Shown: positions 8,767 through 17,848 of the stretch, one piece after another
Layout: every line of letters starts with the position of its first letter
Numbering within the stretch: position 1 is the stretch's first letter
Translations under genes and position numbers: made by a program
The notes under the pieces: generated by a model
Seen by the model: the letters and a program-made list of their open reading frames with translations, nothing else
What the model was told of the DNA's origin: nothing
Databases searched by the model: none
From: Massilia sp. PDC64
GTDB lineage: Bacteria; Pseudomonadota; Gammaproteobacteria; Burkholderiales; Burkholderiaceae_D
Direction of reading: 5' to 3'
Length of the DNA: 64,000 bases
Assembly: GCF_900101265.1 (NCBI RefSeq)
Contig: NZ_FMZS01000012.1
Location: forward strand, 248,001 to 312,000

Positions 8767-9237
8767 TTATTCGATGATCAGCTTGCCGATCATGACTTGC
8801 ACGAACGGTTTTTCCGTGTGCTCGTGCTCATAATTGGCGTCGAAGGATTTGTTCAGCTCTTCCGCGTACTGCTCCACCGTCATGCCGGCCGCTTCCTTCA
8901 TCGTGTAGGCCGACAGGGTACGCACCGCCAGGCTGCGCAGCAGCGGCAGGTTTTCCTTCGTTTCCTTTTCCTTCGCCGCTTCCGTCGATAGCACGAGGTC
9001 GGTCGACAGGTAGTGGGTGTCGGTGTCGTCCGGGCCGCGGCGCAGCATCACGATGACCTTGTCCAGCGTCACGTACTTGACCGGCTTGCCTTCCTTGGCC
9101 TTTTCCGCTTCCGCTTTCTTGGCCGCGCCGGCGGCCGCCGCGGGCTTGGGCATGAACCACCAGACCGCGCCACCCGCACCGGCCGCGCTCACGATCACGG
9201 CGCCGGCGATGGCAATAATCATTTTCATTTTGCTCAT
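8767..9237 (-). CDS. fliL: Flagellar basal body-associated protein FliL (LafF-type)
   Basis: 156 residues with a single N-terminal membrane segment (about residues 6-29, ending GAVWWFMP), a Lys/Ala-rich linker and a periplasmic FliL domain with YLSTDLVLS and LNKSFDANYEHEHTEKPFVQ. FliL supports stator function. In primary systems fliL is usually joined to fliM; here it sits between fliK and fliA, as lafF does in lateral systems. Confidence 0.92.
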   Translation of the reverse strand: MSKMKMIIAIAGAVIVSAAGAGGAVWWFMPKPAAAAGAAKKAEAEKAKEGKPVKYVTLDKVIVMLRRGPDDTDTHYLSTDLVLSTEAAKEKETKENLPLLRSLAVRTLSAYTMKEAAGMTVEQYAEELNKSFDANYEHEHTEKPFVQVMIGKLIIE

Positions 9238-9275
9238 GTTGGTACTCGCGCCAGAGGCGCTATCGATTCGTCTGC

Positions 9276-10433
9276 TTACGAGTCGCGGCCGAGATTGAAC
9301 ACGGACGCGGGGTTGCCGGCCTCGGCCAGACCGCGGCCGGGCTCGTTGTCCTGGTCACGGCCCTGCTGGCGGCCGCGGCCCTGCTGCTGCGGGTCGCCGA
9401 ACGGCGCCGCATTGTTTTTCGGTGCCGGGGTCACCGTCACGGCGACCTCCGTGTACTGCCGCTGCGACAAATCGTTGCGCAGGTTGTCGCTGACGGTCTG
9501 CAGCTGGCGCAGCACGTCGCCGTTGGTGGCCGAGATGTTCACTTCCAGCGTGCCGGCGCTGTGGCGGATCGCGATGTCGATGCGGCCCAGCTGGGGCGGC
9601 TCGATGCTGATCGTGGCCTGCTGTACGTTGTTGGCGACGTGGACGTTCAGGCGGTCGCCCAGTGTTTCTTGCAGGCTCTGGCGCCATGCGGTCGGCGGGC
9701 CGGCCAGCTTGACGGTGTCGGCTGCCGGCTGGGCTGCCGGCAGGGTCACGGCGCCCGTGACCGGCGCGGCCGTGGCGGTGCCCGTCTGGACGACCTGCGC
9801 ACCGGACCCGTCCGTCGCGGCGTCCTGCGCGCCGGCGCCGGCGTTGCCGTTGGCGGCATTACCCTGGACGGCCAGGCGCACGTTGGCGGTGGTCGCATCC
9901 TGCTGGGCGGCTTGCGAGAGCACAGCCTGGGGCAGGGCGACCGGTGCGCGGCGGGCATCCTGGCCGGAGACCGCGAGCGGCTGCGTCGGTGTGTCGGCCT
10001 GGGCGGCGGCGTCCGTGCCGGCGTGCGCGCTGCCCTGGGCAGCCTGCACGGCCTGGGTGACCTGTTGCGGCGACAGCGGCATCAGCGGCATCGTCATCGC
10101 GGCCAGCAGGGGATTGTCCGGCGTGGCGGCGTCGGTGGCCGGTGCAGTGTCGGTCGCGGCGGCCGTCGCGGCGTCGGTGGTTGCGTCCGCTTGCGCGGCG
10201 GTGGCGTCCGTCGCCGGATCCGCCGCGGCGGCCGGCGCCTGTGCGTCTACGCCGTTCTGCAGGCCGAGCCAGCGGGCGAACGTCTTGCCCGGTGCGGGCG
10301 CGGCGCCGTCGGCCGGGGTTTGCGCGGGTGCCGCCGCGGTCGGTGCGTCCTTGGCGGCAGCCGGAGCATTCGCCTGCTTGGCGGCCGGCAGGGCCGACGT
10401 GGACGGGTTTACGTTGTTGAGCATCATGGTCAT
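9276..10433 (-). CDS. fliK: Flagellar hook-length control protein FliK (LafE-type)
   Basis: 385 residues from the ATG at 10433, which shares an ATGA with the fliT stop. FliK measures hook length and switches FlhB specificity. The first two thirds are Ala/Gln/Thr/Asp-rich low complexity, the expected ruler region. The C-terminal Flg_hook domain contains WRQSLQETLGDRLNV and PPQLGRIDIAI. The tail is Gln/Gly/Arg-rich. A long in-frame Arg-rich extension upstream was rejected as antisense-like, overlapping fliT. Position next to fliL and fliT matches lafE. Confidence 0.9.
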   Translation of the reverse strand: MTMMLNNVNPSTSALPAAKQANAPAAAKDAPTAAAPAQTPADGAAPAPGKTFARWLGLQNGVDAQAPAAAADPATDATAAQADATTDAATAAATDTAPATDAATPDNPLLAAMTMPLMPLSPQQVTQAVQAAQGSAHAGTDAAAQADTPTQPLAVSGQDARRAPVALPQAVLSQAAQQDATTANVRLAVQGNAANGNAGAGAQDAATDGSGAQVVQTGTATAAPVTGAVTLPAAQPAADTVKLAGPPTAWRQSLQETLGDRLNVHVANNVQQATISIEPPQLGRIDIAIRHSAGTLEVNISATNGDVLRQLQTVSDNLRNDLSQRQYTEVAVTVTPAPKNNAAPFGDPQQQGRGRQQGRDQDNEPGRGLAEAGNPASVFNLGRDS

Positions 10434-10759
10434 TCCTGGCTTGCGCCTGATTCCGTTTCGCTGTGCATCGCGTAGGCGATCCAGCCGTCTTTGTTGGCGC
10501 GCATCTCTTCCAGGCGCGGTTCGAGCGCGCGCGCGGCGGCGGCCACCTGGCGCGCGGCCGCGTCGTGCTGGGCACGCACGCGTTCCAGCGTGGCGCGCTC
10601 CCCGGCGTTCCACGGCCCCTGTGCGGCGAGCGCGCGCAGGGCAGGGAAGAGGGCACGGGCCTGTTCGCCCAGCCGGTCCCACTCCGCGCGCGCGGCGGCG
10701 TCCTGCAGGGTATTTCCCAACAGCGCCAGCCGTGCCTGCCGGTCGGTCTTGTCAGCCAT
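10430..10759 (-). CDS. fliT: FliT-like flagellar chaperone (LafD-type)
   Basis: 109 residues, all-helical, rich in Ala, Arg and Glu. FliT-type proteins chaperone the filament cap FliD. There is no strong motif; the assignment rests on size, helical content and position directly after fliS (8-bp overlap) and before fliK (4-bp overlap). The last helix around ANKDGWIAYAM is near the end. A more divergent flagellar accessory protein at the same position cannot be excluded. Confidence 0.7.
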   Translation of the reverse strand: MADKTDRQARLALLGNTLQDAAARAEWDRLGEQARALFPALRALAAQGPWNAGERATLERVRAQHDAAARQVAAAARALEPRLEEMRANKDGWIAYAMHSETESGASQE

Positions 10760-11141
10760 TACGTGCCTGTACGCCGGCCCAGCCCTGGCGGATGGTGGTC
10801 ATGATGCGCACGACCTCGTCGACCATCGCCGGGTCCTGCTTGATGCCGGCGCCGTGCAGGTGCGTGACGCAGAAGTCGTACAGGTTGGCGAGGTTGGCGA
10901 CGACCTGGCCGCCGGTCTCGAAATCGAGGGAGCTGGACAGGCCGTTGATGATGTCGACGCATTTGTTGATGCTGTGGGCGCGCTGCTCGTAGCGCTTGGC
11001 CACGATGTGGGCGCGGGCGCGCGCCAGTTCGTCGAGCAGGCCATCGGTCAGCACCAGGACGAGTTCGATCGGCGAGGCGCGCGACGTTTGCGCGTCCAGG
11101 CTGGTGGCGTGATAGCTGCTGTAGGCTTCGGTATAAGACAT
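10752..11141 (-). CDS. fliS: Flagellin export chaperone FliS (LafC-type)
   Basis: 129 residues. FliS binds the flagellin C-terminus before export. Family motifs seen are the N-terminal YSSYHATSLDAQTS, then SPIELVLVLTDGLLDELARA, and INKCVDIINGLSSSLDFETG near residues 58-77. It follows fliD by 10 bp and overlaps fliT. Confidence 0.94.
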   Translation of the reverse strand: MSYTEAYSSYHATSLDAQTSRASPIELVLVLTDGLLDELARARAHIVAKRYEQRAHSINKCVDIINGLSSSLDFETGGQVVANLANLYDFCVTHLHGAGIKQDPAMVDEVVRIMTTIRQGWAGVQARNG

Positions 11142-11151
11142 CTCGAATCTC

Positions 11152-12609
11152 TCAGTTGGATGAGTCGCTGTTGAACAGCGCGCTGAACATCGAAGAATTG
11201 TTTTGCATGGTCGCCTGCAGAGCCTGCAGGGCCGTGTACTGTTTCAGGTAACGCTGGTAGGCCGAGTCGTACTGGGTGTCCAGGCTCGCCTGGCGGTCGG
11301 TCAGGCTCGATTGCAGCTTGGTGTTGGCTTCCGTGCGCAGCTTGATCTGGCCGTCGGCCGTGTCGCTCCACTGGTTCAGGTAGGTGTTCAGTGCACCCGC
11401 GATGCCTTTCGGTGCCGCCTTGCTGGCCGAGCCGATCAGCGTGTCGAGGCCGGTGGGATTGACCGCCAGCTGCTTTTGCAGGCGGGTCGAATCCAGGCTG
11501 ATGGTGCCGTCGCGGGCGGCAACGATGCCGTAGCTGGCCAGCGACAGCACGCCGCTCGGACGCAGCAGGTCGACGATGCGGTTGCGCAGCGCGGTCACGC
11601 CCGCGTCGTGGGCGAACGCGCCGGCGGCGACGTCGTTCTTCGAATCGCCCGGCGAGACGAGGCCGTCGAGTGCGCTCTTGAGCTTGTTGTAGGCGTCGAC
11701 GAAGGCCTGCACGTTCGCCGTCGTGCCGCTGGCGTCGCTGCCGACCGTCAGCGTGATCGGCGTGGCGCCCGGCGCCTGGGCCTTGGTCGCCGTGAACGAC
11801 ACGCCGTCGATGTTCGTGAAGGTGTTCGACGCCTGCTTGACTTCCGTCGTGGGATCGCTTGGATCGCCGAAGTTGACGATGGCGTCCTGGGCCGTGCTCG
11901 TGACCGTGGGCGCAGCGTCCAGCGCGGTCTTCAGGTTGGCGTCGAGCACGCCGCTCGTGTCGAGCGAAATCGTGTTGGCGGCACCGGTCTTCGCCGACGT
12001 CAGCACGAGACGCGACGTGGCGCTGGCACCGGTGCCGATCGTGACGATGCCGGCCGTCATCTTGCCGGCATTGTCGCCGGACTGGTTGATGGCGGCCGCG
12101 AGTTCGCGTGCGGTGAGCATGCCGTTCTTGTCCGCGTCCGCGGCGGCAAGATCGACGTTGATGGTGACCGGGGTCGCGGCGGGATCCGATGGGTCGGCCA
12201 GGTTCAGCTTCAGCGTGCCGGGCTTGTAGGTGCCGTCGGGCTGCTTTTCGCCGCTCAGATCGTAGTCGGCCACGTTGTACGCGAGCTGGCTCGGCGTGGC
12301 CACCTGCTTGACGAACACGCTGTAGGTGCCGGGCGTCGCGGTCGACTTGGCGGTGGCCGTGCCGAACGCCGTGTCGGACAGGGTTGCGCTCTGGGCCAGC
12401 ATCGCATGGCCGACGCCGGCCAGGGTGGCGAGCGACGTCTGGAAGGCCGAGATCGCGGAGCCGAGCGTCGAGAGGGCCTTGGCCGCGTCGCTCGCCGCCT
12501 TCGTCTGGTTGGTCAGCTGGGTCTGCGCGCCCGAGATGTACTTGTCGGCCAGGGCCTTGGCGGTACTGGTCGGGTCGTAGGTCGGTGCGGTGATCGCGCT
12601 CGTTGCCAT
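11152..12609 (-). CDS. fliD: Flagellar filament cap protein FliD (LafB-type)
   Basis: 485 residues from the ATG at 12609 (MATSAITAPTYDP), chosen because AGGAG lies about eight bases upstream and because longer readings enter fliJ. FliD caps the filament and folds arriving flagellin. The N-terminal coiled coil spans about residues 10-70. The FliD_N domain (about 70-160) includes GTYSVFVKQVATPSQLAYNV. The C-terminal domain includes RNRIVDLLRPSG and ends in a helix with RYLKQYTALQALQATMQNNS. The Ala/Thr-rich middle is the variable surface region. It follows fliJ by 14 bp. Confidence 0.93.
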   Translation of the reverse strand: MATSAITAPTYDPTSTAKALADKYISGAQTQLTNQTKAASDAAKALSTLGSAISAFQTSLATLAGVGHAMLAQSATLSDTAFGTATAKSTATPGTYSVFVKQVATPSQLAYNVADYDLSGEKQPDGTYKPGTLKLNLADPSDPAATPVTINVDLAAADADKNGMLTARELAAAINQSGDNAGKMTAGIVTIGTGASATSRLVLTSAKTGAANTISLDTSGVLDANLKTALDAAPTVTSTAQDAIVNFGDPSDPTTEVKQASNTFTNIDGVSFTATKAQAPGATPITLTVGSDASGTTANVQAFVDAYNKLKSALDGLVSPGDSKNDVAAGAFAHDAGVTALRNRIVDLLRPSGVLSLASYGIVAARDGTISLDSTRLQKQLAVNPTGLDTLIGSASKAAPKGIAGALNTYLNQWSDTADGQIKLRTEANTKLQSSLTDRQASLDTQYDSAYQRYLKQYTALQALQATMQNNSSMFSALFNSDSSN

Positions 12610-12623
12610 ATCGGTTCTCCTGC

Positions 12624-13076
12624 TTATGCGTTCTTTGCCAGCCACGACTGCGTGGCGATTTCGTCTTCGCGTTTGCGCTGCGTGCGTTCCTGCGCACGCG
12701 CATACGCGGCCTCGTGTTGCTCCAGCACCTTGCCCAGCAGCTCGCGCCGCGTCCAGGCCTGGGCCAGGTTTTTCTGCGCGACGGCCATGTCGGCCTCGTG
12801 CAGCTGCAGGTCGGTCCGGTGCGTATCCGCCAGCGCGAACACGGCCTGCTTGTAATTGCCGCAGTTGATGGCCAGCGCCGGCGACAGCGCGCGCGCGCCG
12901 GCCGGTTGACCCGACGGGCCGCTGCCTTCCGCCAGCGCCGTCAGGCGTTCCACGCTGGCCTGGTAGCGTGCACGCGTCGCTTCCTTCCTGGCGAGCGCCG
13001 TCTGCAGGCGTTCGACTTCGGTGCTGCGCACGCGCACGAGCGTGTCCAGGCTGGTGATCGTTTCGCGTTTGCTCAT
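12624..13076 (-). CDS. fliJ: Flagellar export protein FliJ
   Basis: 150 residues from the ATG at 13076, which shares ATGA with the fliI stop. Nearly the whole chain is predicted helix/coiled coil with many Arg, Glu, Gln and Ala (for example VRVRSTEVERLQTALARKEA near residues 14-33). FliJ sits in the centre of the FliI ATPase ring and links it to FlhA. Assigned from coiled-coil character, size and position after fliI. Confidence 0.88.
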   Translation of the reverse strand: MSKRETITSLDTLVRVRSTEVERLQTALARKEATRARYQASVERLTALAEGSGPSGQPAGARALSPALAINCGNYKQAVFALADTHRTDLQLHEADMAVAQKNLAQAWTRRELLGKVLEQHEAAYARAQERTQRKREDEIATQSWLAKNA

Positions 13077-14389
13077 GCCATCATCGCTTTCAGTTGGTCG
13101 ACGCAGGCCGCGAACGGCGCGTCTTCGCGCGTGCCCTGGCACAGGAATGCCTCGATGTGTGGGTGCAGCTTCACGGCGCGGTCCGTTTCCGGATCGGCGC
13201 CCGGCTGGTATGCGCCGAGCGGGATCAGGTCGCGCACGCGCGCATGCTTTGCCAGCGCTGCCTTCAGCTTGCGCGCGGCCTGTGCGTGCTCCGGCGATAC
13301 GACCTGCGCCATGCAGCGGCTGATCGACTGGGCGACGTCGATCGCCGGATAGTGGCCGCGTTCGGCTAGTTCGCGCGTCAGCACGATGTGGCCGTCGAGG
13401 ATCGCGCGGGCGCTGTCGACGACCGGATCCTGTTGGTCGTCGCCTTCCGCCAGCACGGTATAAATGGCGCTCATGCTGCCTTGCTCGTTTTCGCCGTTGC
13501 CGGCCGATTCGACGAGCTGCGGCAGGTTCGAGAACACCGACGGCGGGTAGCCGCGCGTGGCCGGCGGTTCGCCCAGCGACAGCGCGACTTCGCGCAGCGC
13601 CATCGCGTAGCGCGTCAGCGAATCGCACAGCAGCAGCACGTTCTGGCCGCGGTCGCGGAAGTGCGCCGCGATCGAGTGGCACAGCTCCGTCGCCATCACG
13701 CGCATCAGCGGGCTTTCGTCGGCCGGCGCCACCACGACGACAGCTCGACGCAAACCCTCCACACCCAGCGACTTCTCGACGAATTCGCGCACCTCGCGGT
13801 TACGCTCGCCGATCAGGCCCACGACGATCACGTCCGCCACGGTCTGGCGCGTGATCGTCCCGAGCAGCACGGACTTGCCCACGCCGGAGCCGGCCATCAG
13901 GCCGACGCGCTGGCCCTTGCCGATGGTGAGCATCGAATTGATCGCGCGCACGCCGACGTCCAGCGGCTCTTCCACCGGGGCTTTCCGGAGCGGGTTGACT
14001 TTCGGCGGCGTCGTCGACAGCGTCTCTTCGCCGCCCAGCTTGCCGCGGCCGTCGATCGGTTCGCCCAGGCCGTTCACCATGCGGCCCATCCACGACGGGC
14101 CGATCTGGATGCTGGACGGACCCGTGGCCGGCAGCACGCGCGCGCCGGTCACGAGGCCATCGGCCTGCTTGAACGGCATCAGGTACGTGACCTTGTCGCG
14201 GAAGCCCACGACCTGCGCGTCGAGCCAGGAGCCGTCGACGGTTTCGACGCGGCAGCGCTGGCCCGTGTGCAGGCGGCAGCCCACGCTTTCGAGCAGCAGG
14301 CCCTGCACGGCGACGAGGCGCCCGGTGGGCGTCGCGACCGGCGGTGCCTTGATCTCGAGCGCGCGCAGGGTTTCGGCCAGTGCGCTCAC
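13073..14389 (-). CDS. fliI: Flagellar type III export ATPase FliI
   Basis: 438 residues. The Walker A motif GSGVGKS is at residues 167-173. The Walker B region VLLLCDSLTRYAMALREVAL and the following GEPPATRGYPPSVF are as in flagellar and virulence type III ATPases. Together with FliH and FliJ it energises substrate delivery to the FlhA/FlhB gate at the cytoplasmic base of the flagellum. It overlaps fliH and fliJ by 4 bp each, so translation is coupled. Confidence 0.97.
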   Translation of the reverse strand: MSALAETLRALEIKAPPVATPTGRLVAVQGLLLESVGCRLHTGQRCRVETVDGSWLDAQVVGFRDKVTYLMPFKQADGLVTGARVLPATGPSSIQIGPSWMGRMVNGLGEPIDGRGKLGGEETLSTTPPKVNPLRKAPVEEPLDVGVRAINSMLTIGKGQRVGLMAGSGVGKSVLLGTITRQTVADVIVVGLIGERNREVREFVEKSLGVEGLRRAVVVVAPADESPLMRVMATELCHSIAAHFRDRGQNVLLLCDSLTRYAMALREVALSLGEPPATRGYPPSVFSNLPQLVESAGNGENEQGSMSAIYTVLAEGDDQQDPVVDSARAILDGHIVLTRELAERGHYPAIDVAQSISRCMAQVVSPEHAQAARKLKAALAKHARVRDLIPLGAYQPGADPETDRAVKLHPHIEAFLCQGTREDAPFAACVDQLKAMMA

Positions 14390-15078
14390 TCGCTGTCCTC
14401 CCTGGCGGCGGCGTCCAGGCTTTCGCGCACTTGCGTCATGCAGGCGGCCAGGCGGCCCTGGCAGCCGGCGTCCACTTCATGGTCGCCCGCACGCACGCGG
14501 CATTCGCCCAGGTCCAGCGTCGGATCGGCCATCAGGTTCCATTTCTTGGCGCGCTTCGGGTCGAGTTCCTGGATGCGCTTGAGTTCTTCCGGATTCATGA
14601 AGACTTCCACCTCGTCGCGCGTGGGCGGCATCGCGGCCAGCGCCTCGTCGACGAGGTTCAGCATCTGCACGGGTTGCAGGGCCAGCTCGGCACGGATCAC
14701 CTGGCGGGCAATCTTGCCGACCAGGTCCACCACTTCCTTGCGCTGGGCGTTGCGGAATTCGGTCTTCATCTTCTTCAGGCTGCGCAGCATGGCGTCGACC
14801 GGCTTGGCCATCTGCTCCAGCTCGGCCAGCGCCTGCTGGCGGCCTTCGGCGATGCCGCGCTCCACGCCTTCGGCATGGCCTGCGTCATAGCCGTCGGCAC
14901 GGCCTTCGTCCAGGCCGACTTCATAGCCTTCGCGCTGGCCCTGGCGATAGCCGTCGGCCACCGCGCTCTGCCAGTCCTCGGTCGGCGTGGCGGAGGACGA
15001 CGATTGCGCGCCCTTGGCCGCGCCGGCGGCGATGAACTGCGCCAGCGGCGGGAAGTGATAAGGCCGGAACTGCTTCAT
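14386..15078 (-). CDS. fliH: Flagellar assembly protein FliH, with long glycine-tetrad helix
   Basis: 230 residues. FliH is the ATPase stator/regulator that binds FliI and the C-ring. Residues 43-79 contain ten glycines spaced exactly every fourth residue (G43, 47, 51, 55, 59, 63, 67, 71, 75, 79), a long uninterrupted GxxxG repeat for helix-helix dimerisation. The C-terminal half has the family's LVGKIARQVIRAELALQP and the end contains DPTLDLGECRVRAGDHEVDA. It overlaps both fliG and fliI by 4 bp. Confidence 0.94.
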   Translation of the reverse strand: MKQFRPYHFPPLAQFIAAGAAKGAQSSSSATPTEDWQSAVADGYRQGQREGYEVGLDEGRADGYDAGHAEGVERGIAEGRQQALAELEQMAKPVDAMLRSLKKMKTEFRNAQRKEVVDLVGKIARQVIRAELALQPVQMLNLVDEALAAMPPTRDEVEVFMNPEELKRIQELDPKRAKKWNLMADPTLDLGECRVRAGDHEVDAGCQGRLAACMTQVRESLDAAAREDSE

Positions 15079-16097
15079 TCGGCCGTCGCCTCGGCAAACA
15101 GCTGGACTTCGATCTCACCGTTGTCGACGAGCTCCTTGACCTGCGCCATGATCTCCTGGCGGGTCTGCACGATGCGCGACATCGGCACCGGGCCGGAACG
15201 CTTCATGAGGTCTTCGAAGCTCTGCGCCTGGCGCTTCGGCATCGCGCCGAGCAGCGCGTCGCGCAGCGCCGGTTCCGCACCCTTGAGCGCGATCGCCCAC
15301 TGCTCCAGCGGGATCTCGTCGAGCAGGCGGGTAATGGTCTGTTCGGTCTGTTTCGACAGGATGAAGAAGTCGTACATCGACATCTCGATCTTCGAGACGA
15401 CATCCGGGTCGTGCGCGCGCAGCAGCTCGACCATCGTCGCGCGGTTGTTCGGCAGGCGGTTCAGGATGTCGGCCGCCTGGCGCACGCCTTCCACGGTGGC
15501 GCTCTGCGTGTCCAGCGCGGACAGGCAGCGCTGCACCAGCTCTTCCAGCTCGGTGAGCAGGTCGCGGTCGATTTCTTCCAGGCGCGCCAGGTTCAGCAGG
15601 ACCAGTTCACGGCTGCCTTCCGGCAGCGCATCGATGATCTGGCCGGCCAGCGCGGGCGGCAGGAAGGCGAGGAACACGGCCTGCATCTGCACGTGCTCGG
15701 CGGCGATGTAGTCCGCGAGCCACTTCGGCGACGCGTACTGCAGGCGCGCCATCATCGGACGGATGGCGTCGCCGTAGATCGTGTTGAGCACGGAGTTCGC
15801 GATTTCGCTGCCCAGCGCCAGGTCGAGCGAGCGTTTCAGGTAGCTGCGCGAGGCGCCGTGCAGGCCGCTTTGCTGGCGGTAGTCGTCGAAGAACTTCTGG
15901 ATCGAGTTCTTCACGGCGTCGACCTTGATGCCGCTCATGCGGCTCATCACCTGGGTCAGCTCGATCAATTCCTCGCGTTCGAGGCAGCGCAGAACGGCCG
16001 CGGCCGGTTCTTCGCCGATGGACAGCAACACGATCGCGGCCTGTTCGACCGGGCTCAGCGTTGCTTCCTGCACGTCGTTATTGTTCAGATCCGCCAT
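15075..16097 (-). CDS. fliG: Flagellar motor switch protein FliG
   Basis: 340 residues. FliG forms the upper C-ring, binds FliF at its N-terminus and the stator at its C-terminus. The N-terminal domain has AAIVLLSIGEEPAAAVLRCL, the middle domain AEHVQMQAVFLAFLPPALAG and the C-terminal motor domain EDLMKRSGPVPMSRIVQTRQ followed by IMAQVKELVDNGEIEV. The last residues (FAEATAE) are acidic. It overlaps the fliF 3' end by 20 bp. Confidence 0.96.
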   Translation of the reverse strand: MADLNNNDVQEATLSPVEQAAIVLLSIGEEPAAAVLRCLEREELIELTQVMSRMSGIKVDAVKNSIQKFFDDYRQQSGLHGASRSYLKRSLDLALGSEIANSVLNTIYGDAIRPMMARLQYASPKWLADYIAAEHVQMQAVFLAFLPPALAGQIIDALPEGSRELVLLNLARLEEIDRDLLTELEELVQRCLSALDTQSATVEGVRQAADILNRLPNNRATMVELLRAHDPDVVSKIEMSMYDFFILSKQTEQTITRLLDEIPLEQWAIALKGAEPALRDALLGAMPKRQAQSFEDLMKRSGPVPMSRIVQTRQEIMAQVKELVDNGEIEVQLFAEATAE

Positions 16098-17832
16098 TTT
16101 TCTTTTGCACCCATTGTTTGACCACTTCCGCCACCCGCTCCGGCTCCTTGCCCGCCAGGACCTTCAGGTGGTCGACCATCACATCCACGGCCGAGCCGGC
16201 CGGGGGCAAATCGTATTCCTCGAGCAGTGCCTGGACCGGCAGCGTGCCGCTGGTCGATGCCTCCGCCGGTTGACCCTCCAGTGCGCCCGCCGCTGCGGTC
16301 GCGCCCGGGGCCGGCAGTGCGCCGGCGCTGTGCGCGCCCGGCAGGGCATTGCTTGCGCCGGCCTGGACGGTCGCCAGGTTCGGCGCGGCGGCTGCCGCTG
16401 CCGGCTGCGGCGCGATGCGCTGGTTCAGCATGCGCATCAGCGGACGCAGGACGAGCAGCCAGCCGAGCAGGGCGCCGAGCGCGTACATGCCGTAGCGGGT
16501 CATGTCGACGATGTTGTCGCGTTCCTGGTACCACGGCTCGACCGGGGCCGGTGCCGGGAAGGTCAGCGAGGACACCGTCAGCACGTCGCCGCGGGTGGCG
16601 TCGATGCCGAGGCCGCCGCGCAGGATCTTGTCGATGTTGGCGATCTCGGCCGGGGTCCAGCCCGTCTTCGGCGTCGCGGCCTTGGCGTTGTTCAGCACCA
16701 CCGCCACCGACAGCTTCTTCAGGCGGCCGCGCGAGCGCTTGATCTGCGTGATCGCGCGGTCGTAGGCGTACTGGCGGGTCGTCGCGTTCTTGCGCGCGCT
16801 GCCGTCGTCGGCCTTGGCGTTCGGGTCGGCGGCGGCGCCGTTGGCGGCAGCGTTCGGGTCGGCCGGCGGATTGGCGGCGACCGGAGGACGGTTCGACAGC
16901 GTGCCCGGCACGCCCAGCGCCATGCGGCTCTTTTCCATCTCCTCGCGCATCGCTTCGCTGGTGACCTTCGGGTCTGCGCCGTATTTCTCCTGCGTTTCCT
17001 CGACCTTGTCGTTGTCGACGTCGGCCGTCACGCTGACCTTGAAGTTGTCGGCGCCGAGCACCGGGCCGAGCAGGCCGGCCACGTTGGTGCGCACTTCATC
17101 CTGGTAACGCTTGGCGGCGGCATCGCCCTGGGCGGCGCCGTCGAAGCCTTCGGTCAGGTCCACGCGCGACGACAGGTAGTTGCCGTTCTGGTCGACGAGC
17201 GACACGCGCGCCGGGGCCAGGCCGGCGACGCTGCCGCTGACCATGTTGACGATCGCGGCGATCTGTTCGTTCGACAGCGTGCGGCCCGGCTTGACCGCCA
17301 CCACGACGGAGGCGGACGACTTGTCGCCGTCGCTGGCGACGAACGACGAGGACTTGGCGATCGCCAGGTGCACGCGCGCCGAGGCGATGGCGTCCAGGGT
17401 CAGGATCGACTGCGCCAGTTCGCCTTCCAGGCCGCGGCGGAAGCGCACGTCCTGCACGAACTGCGACACGCCCAGCGGGTCGTTCTTGTCCATCAGCTCC
17501 AGGCCGGCCGGCAGCTGCGCGGTCACGCCCTTGGCGGCCAGCAGCATGCGTACCTTGCCCAGCTGGCCGGTCGGCACCATGACCTGGCCCGAATCCGGGT
17601 GGATGCGGTAGGGCACGTGTTCGGCGTCGAGCACGCTCATCATGTCGCTGGCGGCGACTTTCTCGTGGGCGCCGAACACCGGTTTGTAGCCGGCCTGGTC
17701 GTTCCACATGTACAGCATGACGGCCGCAGTGATGCCGATGGCCAGCACCAGCATCGGGGTCAGGTTCTTGGTGAGCGCGGGCGGCAAGGCCAGGCGCTTG
17801 CCGCCGATGGCGGACTTGAGAGTAGCAATCAC
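16078..17832 (-). CDS. fliF: Flagellar MS-ring protein FliF
   Basis: 584 residues. A first membrane segment lies at about residues 25-44 (PMLVLAIGITAAVMLYMW). Two ring-building motifs follow, with KPVFGAHEKVAASDMMSVLD and then the secretin-like RVHLAIAKSSSF. A second membrane segment lies near residue 450 (GMYALGALLGWLLVLRPLM). The cytoplasmic tail is Ala/Gly-rich and ends with the FliG-binding region around ERVAEVVKQWVQKKN. It is the second gene of the leftward operon, 16 bp after fliE. Confidence 0.96.
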   Translation of the reverse strand: MIATLKSAIGGKRLALPPALTKNLTPMLVLAIGITAAVMLYMWNDQAGYKPVFGAHEKVAASDMMSVLDAEHVPYRIHPDSGQVMVPTGQLGKVRMLLAAKGVTAQLPAGLELMDKNDPLGVSQFVQDVRFRRGLEGELAQSILTLDAIASARVHLAIAKSSSFVASDGDKSSASVVVAVKPGRTLSNEQIAAIVNMVSGSVAGLAPARVSLVDQNGNYLSSRVDLTEGFDGAAQGDAAAKRYQDEVRTNVAGLLGPVLGADNFKVSVTADVDNDKVEETQEKYGADPKVTSEAMREEMEKSRMALGVPGTLSNRPPVAANPPADPNAAANGAAADPNAKADDGSARKNATTRQYAYDRAITQIKRSRGRLKKLSVAVVLNNAKAATPKTGWTPAEIANIDKILRGGLGIDATRGDVLTVSSLTFPAPAPVEPWYQERDNIVDMTRYGMYALGALLGWLLVLRPLMRMLNQRIAPQPAAAAAAPNLATVQAGASNALPGAHSAGALPAPGATAAAGALEGQPAEASTSGTLPVQALLEEYDLPPAGSAVDVMVDHLKVLAGKEPERVAEVVKQWVQKKNGGSEQ

Positions 17833-17848
17833 GATCGGTTAATTCCTG

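Noticed and set aside
10434..10682. N-terminal extension of fliK
   Set aside because: Arg-rich frame overlapping fliT; the ATGA junction at 10430-10433 gives the coupled start.
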